Positions 15,617 through 23,600 of a DNA stretch of 34,165 bases are shown in pieces (position 1 is the first letter of the stretch; each line of letters opens with the position of its first letter). The notes beneath the pieces were generated by a model that saw only the letters and a program-made list of their open reading frames with translations, was not told the DNA's origin and ran no database searches. The DNA lies in contig NZ_CBCSIQ010000035.1 of assembly GCF_965139615.1 (NCBI RefSeq), forward strand, positions 1 through 34,165, in the 5' to 3' direction. A program made the position numbers and the translations under genes. This stretch comes from Kerstersia similis (GTDB lineage Bacteria; Pseudomonadota; Gammaproteobacteria; Burkholderiales; Burkholderiaceae_B).

Positions 15617-16971
15617 TTCACCAGCTCCTCAGTGTATTGACGGGTGCGTTCCTGGACTTCGTCCCAGGTTTCCGACAACAACAGATCAGCCCAGCGGCGG
15701 TACATCCCGCGTGCTGCCGTTTCCGAGAAAATGTAGTTCGTCACACCGGGAATACCGTCTTCGCGCAAGCGCTCGCGCCCCAGGCCCATCTCCATGCACA
15801 GCTTGCTATTGCGGGCACGCTTGCCACGCAAGACCTTCTGCACCTCCACCCAGTTTTCGGAGTCATCCTGCTCCAGAAAACCTGCCGGGCCGAAGGCACG
15901 GGTCGCACTGCGCTCGAATGCCGCCTTCACATCATCAGGCGCCGCCTTGTCGGCAATACAGAATGCCCAGACTTCCACCTGATTCGGGCCGCGCGGATGC
16001 CATACCCGCAAGGTCGCCGTTCCATTGAGCCAGGACAGCGTCGGGAACATATTGTTATGACCAGCCAGCCGCAGGGCACGGACTTCTCCCAGGCGCTCCA
16101 GCGCTTCCGGATAGGTATCGCGGAAATACTGCGAGACTTCGCCATCGACCCAGACGTTCGCGTCCGGCTTTTCCGTGAAGAAAAAGCCGCAGCCATGCCC
16201 ATCCTGGCCGAACTGCACGGCATCCTTGGCCGTCTCCCAGACTGGACGCGCGGTCTGGCCGGCGCCCAGCGCCTTGTCCGCATCCGCCTTGGCACCCAGC
16301 ACCTGAACGGCCGAGGCATGGCTGAAAAGCGCATGATACTGGTCACTGGCGAACTGCTCGGCCGGGAACTTCCAGTTGCAGTCGATCACCCATTTGTGCG
16401 GGCCGCCGATGATTTCCGTCCCGCCTTCGCGGCGATCCAGCACCCCATCCAAATACCAGGCGATATCGCCCATGTACTCCCGCAAGCCCGGCGCACTGGC
16501 ATCCCAGTTGCCAAAAATCAGACCCTTGTAGATTTCAATCCGGGTCACTTCCTGCAAGCCCCATTTTTCCTTGCACAGGCCCTGCGGATAGGCGCGCGGC
16601 TCAAGCGGCACTTCCACCAATGCGCCATCCACGCCATAGGACCAGCCATGATACGGACAGGTAAATGCACGTGTATTGCCGGAATCCGCGAAACTGACGC
16701 GCATGGAACGATGGCGGCACTGGTTCAGAAAGGCCTTGATCGACCCGTCTTTCTGGCGCACCACCACAATAGGGTCTTCCCCCATATAGGTATTGAAGAA
16801 GTCACCGGCCTTGGGAATCTGGCTTTCGTGCGCCAGGAACAGCCAGCAGCGCCCGAAAACCCTTTCCAGTTCCAGTTCATAGATATCGGGATCAGTATAG
16901 ATGGACGGGGTGACGCGGCCGTTCTGCGCATCCACCAAGGCCTCTATGTCCCGCAGCGTGCTAATGGACAT
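15613..16971 (-). CDS. hcaE: Phenylpropionate/cinnamate dioxygenase alpha subunit HcaE
   Basis: 452-residue catalytic subunit (E. coli HcaE is 453). The Rieske cluster ligands are Cys85-X-His87 and Cys105-X2-His108 in QCRHRSM and CPYHGWSYG. The mononuclear iron site is the DQYHALFSH block with Asp210, His213 and His218. It adds both atoms of O2 to positions 2 and 3 of 3-phenylpropionate or cinnamate. AAGGAG lies 7 bases upstream of the ATG at 16971. It is the first gene of the catabolic run and is divergent from hcaR, with a 134-bp control region between. Related enzymes act on benzene, biphenyl or toluates, but order, lengths and the HcaB/MhpB/MhpC neighbours favour phenylpropionate. Confidence 0.94.
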   Translation of the reverse strand: MSISTLRDIEALVDAQNGRVTPSIYTDPDIYELELERVFGRCWLFLAHESQIPKAGDFFNTYMGEDPIVVVRQKDGSIKAFLNQCRHRSMRVSFADSGNTRAFTCPYHGWSYGVDGALVEVPLEPRAYPQGLCKEKWGLQEVTRIEIYKGLIFGNWDASAPGLREYMGDIAWYLDGVLDRREGGTEIIGGPHKWVIDCNWKFPAEQFASDQYHALFSHASAVQVLGAKADADKALGAGQTARPVWETAKDAVQFGQDGHGCGFFFTEKPDANVWVDGEVSQYFRDTYPEALERLGEVRALRLAGHNNMFPTLSWLNGTATLRVWHPRGPNQVEVWAFCIADKAAPDDVKAAFERSATRAFGPAGFLEQDDSENWVEVQKVLRGKRARNSKLCMEMGLGRERLREDGIPGVTNYIFSETAARGMYRRWADLLLSETWDEVQERTRQYTEELVK

Positions 16972-17057
16972 GCTGTGTCTCCTTATTCTGCATGGTTCCC
17001 AGTGCCGATCTGTGCAGCACTTGAGGGCGAATTGTCAGCAATGCCGCCAGCTCTGTA

Positions 17058-17080
17058 AAATAGTTGTTTCATCTCTATTT
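17058..17080. promoter_or_regulatory. Probable HcaR binding dyad between hcaE and hcaR
   Basis: AAATAG (17058-17063) and CTATTT (17075-17080) are perfect 6-bp arms separated by exactly 11 bases, the spacing typical of LysR-family recognition sites. A longer, looser pair GTTGT (17063-17067) and ACAAC (17087-17091), with another CTATT at 17092-17096, suggests a second contact. It lies 26-48 bases upstream of the hcaR start and about 90-110 bases upstream of the hcaE start. Confidence 0.6.
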
Positions 17081-17105
17081 AGACGTACAACCTATTAATA
17101 CAGCC

Positions 17106-18068
17106 ATGGAACTAAGACATCTAAGATATTTCATAGCCGTGGCTGAGGAACTGAGCTTTACTCGCGCCGCACAACGGCTGCATACGTCTCAGCCTTCGCT
17201 GAGCCAGCAGATCATTCACCTTGAAGAAGAAATCGGCTTTCCTCTGCTGGAACGCACCAAGCGGCGGGTTGAACTCACTGAAGTCGGCAAGGTTTTTCTC
17301 ACCGAAGCCAGGCAAGCACTGATGCAGGTCGATAATGCCGTCACGCGGGCGCGGCGCGCCGGCAGGCAGACGGAACACACCCTGAAGATCTGTTTTGTGC
17401 CTTCAGCGGAAATCCGTATCTTTCCGTCCATCCTGCCCGAACTGCGCATGCACTATCCGACACTGAATATCAGCCTGCACAGCCTGATCAACGACGAGCA
17501 GGAGCCTGCGCTGCTGCGCGGCGACATTGATGTCGCGTTCCTGCGCCCGCCCCTGAAATCCGCGGAGCTGGTCACTCACCTGGTCTATACCGAACCCCTG
17601 CAGGTGTTCCTGCCTGCCAGCCATCCGCTGTCGGCCATGCGCCGCATCACGCCGCAGATGCTCGACGGCGAACCGCGCATTGCGTCTGACCCGGCCTTTA
17701 CCAGGCCCTTGTTCGACCTGGTGGAAACCTTCCTGGAACGCCATGGCGTCCGCAGCCCCATCGTGCAACAGGCCTCGAATATCCTGCTGAACGTCAATCT
17801 GGTGGGCGCCGGCATCGGCTATGCCCTGCTGCCCGCCTATGCCGCCACGATGGCAGGACATTCGGTCTGCGTCCGCCAGTTTGAATGCCAGGCGCCGGAA
17901 ATCGACCTGATCATGGCCTACCGTGCCAACAACCCGTCGCCGCTCCTGCCAACGCTACGCCAGCTGGTCTGCCCGGACAATGGCAATGATCGCTTTCACA
18001 TCCCCCCGCAAGGCAGCGCCGGCACCACCGACCGCGCCGCCTTGCCGCGTGGCCCCCGGCCTGTCTGA
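17106..18068 (+). CDS. hcaR: LysR-family regulator HcaR
   Basis: 320-residue LysR-type regulator. The N-terminal winged helix (residues 1-60, MELRHLRYFIAVAEELSFTRAAQRLHTSQPSLSQQI) is nearly the HcaR consensus, and the effector domain (about 90-295) includes the matching stretch LKICFVPSAEIRIFPSILPELR. In E. coli HcaR activates hcaEFCBD in response to phenylpropionate or cinnamate and represses itself. Its divergence from hcaE and the dyad between them fit that model. I start at the ATG at 17106, where similarity begins, although there is no Shine-Dalgarno; a TTG at 17064 would add 14 unconserved residues. The C-terminal 25 residues (Ser/Pro/Arg-rich) extend past the usual family end. Confidence 0.92.
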   Translation: MELRHLRYFIAVAEELSFTRAAQRLHTSQPSLSQQIIHLEEEIGFPLLERTKRRVELTEVGKVFLTEARQALMQVDNAVTRARRAGRQTEHTLKICFVPSAEIRIFPSILPELRMHYPTLNISLHSLINDEQEPALLRGDIDVAFLRPPLKSAELVTHLVYTEPLQVFLPASHPLSAMRRITPQMLDGEPRIASDPAFTRPLFDLVETFLERHGVRSPIVQQASNILLNVNLVGAGIGYALLPAYAATMAGHSVCVRQFECQAPEIDLIMAYRANNPSPLLPTLRQLVCPDNGNDRFHIPPQGSAGTTDRAALPRGPRPV

Positions 18069-18155
18069 AACTGAAACATCCCTATCGCACAGACCGGCTA
18101 GAATCGCGCCAGACTGCCTCCCCGCCGGCCCCGCAAGCTGCTTGAAACGGAAACC

Positions 18156-18872
18156 ATGAACGCGATTCATAACATCAACCTGCCCTTCTTACTCGATACG
18201 CTCATCAGCCTGAGCGCGGCCTTCATCCTTGGCAGCATCATCGGCATTGAACGCCAGTACCGCCAGCGCACGGCAGGCCTGCGCACCAATGTCCTGGTCG
18301 CGGTAGGCGCGGCCTTGTTTGTTGATATTGCCTTCCGTCTGCACGATGCCGACGGCGCCGTTCGCGTCATTGCTTACGTGGTGTCAGGCGTCGGCTTCCT
18401 GGGCGCAGGCGTCATCATGCGCGAAGAAGGCAATGTGCGCGGCCTCAATACCGCTGCGACGCTCTGGGGCTCGGCCGCCGTTGGGGCGGCGGCAGGCTCG
18501 GATCTGCTGATCGAAGCCATTCTGGGCACGGCATTCGTGCTGGCTGCCAATACCTTGCTGCGCCCGGTTGTCGATTCCATCAACCGCCAACCGCTGGATA
18601 CCGAATCCGTGGAAGTCACGCATTCGCTGCAGCTGATCGTCGATCGTGCCCAGCAAAAAATCGTCATGCAACATCTCAAAGACGAGCTGGCGAACTGCAA
18701 TTTCCCCAAGCAGGAATTGGAAATCGAACCGTTCGGGCAGGACGAAGTGAAAATCGAGGCAACGCTGGCCTCGACTTCCGTGGATGGCAAAGTGCTGGAC
18801 TCTCTGGTACACCACCTGGCGGCGGTGTACGGCGTGCGTCAGGCGTTCTGGAGCCCGAGCACACGCGAATAG
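18156..18872 (+). CDS. MgtC/SapB family membrane protein
   Basis: 238-residue inner-membrane protein of the MgtC/SapB family. An N-terminal part with about four or five hydrophobic helices (residues 10-145) contains the signature GIERQYRQRTAGLRTNVLVAVGAALF (about 30-55) and GVGFLGAGVIMRE. A soluble C-terminal ACT-like domain follows (about 155-238). Virulence-type MgtC inhibits the F1Fo ATPase and supports growth in low magnesium; many environmental MgtC-like proteins have no known role. It follows hcaR by 87 bp on the same strand with only a weak GGA upstream of the ATG. It converges with the SecD-head lipoprotein gene 15 bp away. No mgtB partner or magnesium leader is visible. Confidence 0.85.
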   Translation: MNAIHNINLPFLLDTLISLSAAFILGSIIGIERQYRQRTAGLRTNVLVAVGAALFVDIAFRLHDADGAVRVIAYVVSGVGFLGAGVIMREEGNVRGLNTAATLWGSAAVGAAAGSDLLIEAILGTAFVLAANTLLRPVVDSINRQPLDTESVEVTHSLQLIVDRAQQKIVMQHLKDELANCNFPKQELEIEPFGQDEVKIEATLASTSVDGKVLDSLVHHLAAVYGVRQAFWSPSTRE

Positions 18873-18887
18873 GCAGTCGCGCCGCCC

Positions 18888-19469
18888 TTACTGTTGCGCA
18901 GGCGCCGGGCGCAGCAGCTGCAAGATGGATTGTGCCGCTTCAGCGCTCTGCACCGGCACCGGCAGGAAACCCTGGTCATAGGTGGCAGTGATCTGCGGCA
19001 CCGCGACAATCTGGTCGCGCATGCTGAGAATCAGATAATTGCCCTGCGCACGGCTGGTCACGGTCGCCAGTTTCTGTGCGCCTTGCTCATTGAAATCAAA
19101 ACGCAGGAAGACTTGCCCCTGGGCGTTGCGCACCGGCACAACCTGCTGCAGATCCTGCTGGGTCAAGACCGGTTGCGGCAATGCATACAAACGCGTCGTG
19201 GGGTTCAACGCCACCTCGGCCAGGCCTTCGGCCGGCTGGGCTTGCGCCAGGAAGAAGCTGACAGTCGGCGCCGTGCTGGCTGCCGGTGCCTGAGCGGCCG
19301 GCTGAGCAGCGGCCTGAGCGGCAGCCTGCTGTCGTGCGGCGGCCTGATCGGCGGCGGTCGGTTGGCTATCCTGACGCACAGGTGCTGTTTGCTGGCAGGC
19401 CGCCAACAGCGCCAGGCTCAGCACAGCCATGCCTCGGACCAGCACCGGTTTGGAAAATATCGTCTTCAT
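18888..19469 (-). CDS. Lipoprotein with a SecD P1-head-like domain
   Basis: 193-residue lipoprotein. It has a lipobox LLAAC with Cys25 after a short basic and hydrophobic leader, then a low-complexity Ala/Gln linker (about 37-67), then a domain at about 68-175. That domain resembles the P1 head of SecD: the order PVLTQQDLQQV, then GQVFLRFDFNEQGAQKLATVTSRAQGNYLILSMRDQIVAVPQI, matches the SecD pattern of F-x-x-x-G-A-x-x-F/L followed by a hydrophobic strand and AP-x-I. SecD P1 assists late protein translocation in the periplasm. It has no SecD membrane helices, so it is a stand-alone relative. CGGAG lies 7 bases upstream of the ATG. It is the third gene after the adhesin and the OmpA-type lipoprotein, which suggests a helper role in adhesin export; that is inference. 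Confidence 0.75.
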   Translation of the reverse strand: MKTIFSKPVLVRGMAVLSLALLAACQQTAPVRQDSQPTAADQAAARQQAAAQAAAQPAAQAPAASTAPTVSFFLAQAQPAEGLAEVALNPTTRLYALPQPVLTQQDLQQVVPVRNAQGQVFLRFDFNEQGAQKLATVTSRAQGNYLILSMRDQIVAVPQITATYDQGFLPVPVQSAEAAQSILQLLRPAPAQQ

Positions 19470-19516
19470 CGCTTTACTCCGGTCATATTCACAGCATATT
19501 CATGCCGTTTGAAATA

Positions 19517-19585
19517 TTGTCGTTTTCCGGGGCCGGAAAATGACAACGGAAGCAAGCGGCGCCTTGCACCATGCCGTTGCTTCCG
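19517..19585 (-). promoter_or_regulatory. Tandem hairpins between the OmpA-type and SecD-head lipoprotein genes
   Basis: Two adjacent inverted repeats occupy this gap. The first has CGGAAGCAA (19547-19555) and TTGCTTCCG (19577-19585), extended inward by CGGC/GCCG after a bulge. The second has TTGTC/GACAA and TTTTCC/GGAAAA arms (19517-19528 and 19535-19546) with one mismatch. On the minus strand only short T-runs follow. They may attenuate transcription into the last gene or stabilise the upstream message. Confidence 0.55.
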
Positions 19586-19685
19586 CCAAAACTACATTCT
19601 ATGTTCAATCCTGACTGCTTCAGGACAGCGGGCCTTCACAGGTTAATCATACCCCTGGCAATGCTGCCAACCGCCCTGCGGCATA

Positions 19686-20486
19686 TCAACGGATGCCGCT
19701 GGCTTGGATATCCACGCGACGATTGGGCGCCAGGCAGGCGATCAATTCAGCGCGGTTGTCCTGGCCACATTGCACCACAGGTTGACGCGGGCCATAGCCG
19801 TAGGCACGGATATTGGCCGCAGGAATGCCATTGGCAACCAGTTCGTGACGGACGGCATCTGCACGACGCTGCGACAGAAGATCATTGGACGCCACGCTGC
19901 CGATACGGTCGGTATGACCCACGACTTCCAGCTGATCTATGGTTTTCTGTTGCTTCAGTTCCTTGGCGATTTCAGCAATCCGGCTGCTGCCTGCAGCGGT
20001 CAGCGTGGCGCTGCCGAAGGCAAAGCCGACATCGCTGCCCAGCGAGTACTTCTGGGGCGCAGCCACGACCGGCACGGGCACCGGCGAAGCGTCTGCCTGC
20101 GGACGGCAATCTTCAGGCGCCCAGTAGAAGCTGCGAGCGACCTTGTCCGAATCGAACAGAATCTTGAATTGGCAGGTCTTGATGCCATCAGGCGTACGGA
20201 AATGGAACAGGTAATCCCATTCGCGCACCTGGAAACCCTCGGAAAAATGCGGACGGCCCAGCAATTCATAGATCTGGTCGCGCGTCACGCCATCCTGCAC
20301 CTGGTTCACATCCACCAGATTGGGGAAGGTCCCCGTATGCAAGGTCACCTTCTCTGCATCCGGGAATACCGGCTCATCGGTCTTGCCATCACGATCAACG
20401 CTGCTCAAGGTGCCGCAACCGGCGAGCAGCATGGCGGCAGCCAGGGGCGCAGCCCACAGCACACGGCGGGAAGAAACGGTCTTCAT
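19686..20486 (-). CDS. OmpA/BamE-domain lipoprotein, TpgA-like adhesin partner
   Basis: 266-residue outer-membrane lipoprotein with a lipobox LLAGC (Cys24). A BamE/SmpA-OmlA-like domain follows (about residues 58-125, with VQDGVTRDQIYELLGRPHF and EWDYLFHF). The C-terminal OmpA-type peptidoglycan-binding domain (about 150-262) contains GHTDRIGSVASNDLLSQRRADAV and NRRVDI. This BamE-plus-OmpA architecture next to a trimeric autotransporter is that of TpgA, the Acinetobacter partner of Ata, which helps anchor the adhesin to the cell wall. AAAGGA lies about 9 bases upstream of the ATG at 20486. It follows the adhesin on the same strand after 117 bp containing two hairpins. The domain calls are firm; the role is by analogy. 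Confidence 0.85.
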   Translation of the reverse strand: MKTVSSRRVLWAAPLAAAMLLAGCGTLSSVDRDGKTDEPVFPDAEKVTLHTGTFPNLVDVNQVQDGVTRDQIYELLGRPHFSEGFQVREWDYLFHFRTPDGIKTCQFKILFDSDKVARSFYWAPEDCRPQADASPVPVPVVAAPQKYSLGSDVGFAFGSATLTAAGSSRIAEIAKELKQQKTIDQLEVVGHTDRIGSVASNDLLSQRRADAVRHELVANGIPAANIRAYGYGPRQPVVQCGQDNRAELIACLAPNRRVDIQASGIR

Positions 20487-20528
20487 GAAAAATATCCTTT
20501 GAAATTCGGGAAATCTGAGGGTGAGTCA

Positions 20529-20582
20529 CCGGCAGGCCAAATACGCCTGCCGGCGTGTGCTCCCCGCCCAGGCGGGAAGCAC
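20529..20582 (-). promoter_or_regulatory. Paired hairpins after the adhesin gene
   Basis: CCGGCAGG (20529-20536) and CCTGCCGG (20546-20553) form a perfect 8-bp stem. GTGCT...CCCGCC and GGCGGG...AGCAC (20557-20568 and 20571-20582), with one mismatch, form a second, longer stem. Neither is followed by a T-run on the minus strand. They lie between the adhesin stop and the OmpA-type gene and probably protect the 8.4-kb message or limit read-through. Confidence 0.6.
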
Positions 20583-20603
20583 GCAAGAATCAGCCTGCCG
20601 TGA

Positions 20604-23600
20604 TTACCACTGGTAACCCACACCGACTGCGCCGCCGAAATCGCCGCGCGAGCTGGTGTTGCCAGACAGTTTCATCACCCACTTGCCGTTGTCGGAAATC
20701 GTCGAGACACCGATGGCAAAGCCCGATTCCCCATTCCAGGTACCACCAGCAATCGCAGCCATGCTCTTGCCCGGCAGGTAAGCCTGGGGCAAGCCTGCGG
20801 TCGCCATGGCAGCCGCGACACCTGCGCTCAGCTTGTTATCAAGCTTATGCAGATCGCCACGCACATTGTTGACCTGGTTCTGCAGATTACCGGTAGCCGC
20901 TTCCAACTGGCTGACGTTCACTGCATCGTTGGGCGCCTGGCCATCCGCGAGATTGACGATGCGCTGGCTGCGCATATCAATGCCGTTCTGGTTCAGGACC
21001 GGGCCATTCTCGATCACCACTTCCTTGGCGTTCACCGTGTCCGCAGTCACGGTCTTGGCCGTCACCGTGTTCACAGCAATGTCTTGCGCCAGGCCCACGG
21101 TCACGTTGTTGTTACCGTCAGCCGTGGTTTCGCGGGAGATCTCGATATTGCTGCCGCCAACGAAGTTCACCGTCTTACCCGGTGCGACCTTGCTGGAACC
21201 TTCGCCATTGGTGTCAATCTGCCAGCCGGCGTTGGCCACTTCCGCAACGTTCTCGATCTTCGTGTTGAGCTCGTTGTTCACACCATTCAACGCATCGTTG
21301 ACGTTGTTGTAGGTGTTGCCGCCCACGTTCAGTTCGGTCACCAGCTTGCCATCGACAAAGGTCGAATTGCCGCCCATGCCCTCAGCGATGCTGTCGCCCA
21401 TTTCCTTGATCTGGCTGCCGTTGATGGCATCCGTGCTGTTCTCGGAAATTTCGCCACGCGCCACATTGGTGATGGTCGTGCCGCCGGTCTTGCCGCCGTC
21501 CGTCGAAACATCGCCTTCCAGGGTGATCTTGTTCTTCGGATCGCCGACGTTACCGTCGTACTTCACCGCACGATCATCCAGGTTGCCGACCTTCTGCTCG
21601 ACATCCTTCAGCTGGCTGACATTCACCGCGTCTGTCGGGTCAATACCTGGCGCCACGTTGGTGATCCTCTTGCCGCCGGCATTGATGCCCGTGACCGCCG
21701 AGATGATCACATCGCCAGCACGCAGGCCGTCGCTGCTCAGGAAGACATCGTTGCCCACCTTCACACCGTCATTGTTCATGACAGTCTGGCCAGTCGTCAC
21801 CGAGTCCAGATCCAGGTCGCGGTTCATCTTCACGACGACGTTGTTATCCGTCTTGTCGATGATGATGTTGCCATCAGCATCGTTCGAGAAATCAACCACA
21901 TCACCCGGCTTGACCTGGCTTTGGTCTTGCGCTGCATTGCCATTGACCGACAGCTGCCAACCCGTCTTGGCGATGACTTCAACGTCCTTCAACTGGCTGA
22001 CGTTCACTGCGTCGGTGTCATTCGAACCGGCCAGCACATTCGTGATCTTCGTGCCACCTGCGTCGATGCCAGACTTGATCACGCTCGGGCCACCATTGAT
22101 GACCAGGCCAGCATTGTTCAGGGTGACATCATCGCCCACCTTGACGCCGGCATTGTTCACAACGGTATCACCCGTCTTCACACTGCCATCGACACCCAGG
22201 TCCAGCTTGTCGGACAAGGCGATTTCCACGCCATCGGCCGTGGTCGTCGTGCTCAGGTTGGCATTCGAACCCGTGAACTTCACGGTCTGGCCCAGCTTAC
22301 GGGTCAGATCCGCACCGGATTCCGCAGCGAAATACAAGGGCGTGTTGGCCAGTTCATCCAACTGGTCCTTGTTGACCACATCCGAACCATCCGTGCCCTT
22401 GGCCACATTGGTGATCTTGTTGCCACCCATGTTGACCGTCGTGCCGCCTGCCACCTTGATCTCACCTTCCTTGACGATGAAGGTGTTGTTACCCAGGTTG
22501 GTCGTGCCGCCCACCGTCAGGTTGTTGCTGACGTTGACCGTGCCCAGGTTCAGGGTGTCGGACAGGCCAAACGTCACCTGATGCGGATCAGTCGCGCTAC
22601 CCTTCTTCACCACGATGTTGCCATCGGCGTCAGTCAGGTCCACCGTCTCGCCCGGCTTGACATTGGTCGTGTCCGCGCCATTGGCCGACAGTTTCCAGCC
22701 CATGTTGGCCACGTTTTCCACACCCTTCAGCTGGCTCACGTTCACGCCGTCAGTGTCAGCCACGCCGGCTTTCACGTTCTGGATGATTTTGTCGCCAGCG
22801 TCGATGCCGGTGTTCGTCACGCTCGGGCCATTCGCGATCACCAGGCCGGTATTGCCCAGTTGCACGTTCTGCCCCACCTGCACGCCACTGTTGTTGATCA
22901 GCGTGTTGCCCGTCTTGACGCTATCCAGCACCAAGTCGTCAGCCAGTGCCACTTGAATGCCATCGGCCGTGGTCGTCGTGCTCAGGTTGGTGTTCGAGGT
23001 TGTGAACGACACTTCCTGACCCAGCTTGCGGTCCACCTTGCTACCGTCGCCAGCCACGAAGGTCAGCGGCGTATTGGCCAGTTCCGTCAGCTGTTCAACG
23101 TTCACGGCATCCGTCGGCGCTTCACCCTTGCTCACATTGGTGACCTTGTTGCCACCCATGTCGATCGTGGTGTTCGGTGCGTAGGTCACATTGCCCTTGT
23201 TCACCACCAGCGTGCTGTCGCCCAGGTTCGTCGTGCCACCCACCGTCAGGTTGTTGCTGACATTGACCGTACCCAGGTCCAGCGTGTCGGACAGGCCGAA
23301 CGTCACCTGATGCGGGTCGGTCGCGCTACCCTTCTTCACCACGATGTTGCCATCGGCGTCAGTCAGGTCCACCGTATCGCCCGGCTTGACATTGGTCGTG
23401 TCCGCGCCATTGGCCGACAGGTTCCAGCCCTTGTTCGCCACGACCTTGACGTCGTTCAGCTGGCTCACGTTCACGGCATCGGTGTCGTCCGAACCGGCCA
23501 CCACATTCGTGATCTTCGTACCGTTGGCATTGATGCCGGTCTTGGTCACGCTCGGGCCGCCAACGATGCTCAGGCCGCCATTGTTGACCGTCGTATCACC

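Noticed and set aside
15637..17058. 473-codon open frame antisense to hcaE
   Set aside because: hcaE has all its cofactor ligands on the other strand; this frame shows no domain.
18156..18872. MgtC-like gene considered part of the hca locus
   Set aside because: It follows hcaR by 87 bp but has no functional link to aromatic degradation; the proximity alone does not support a shared role.
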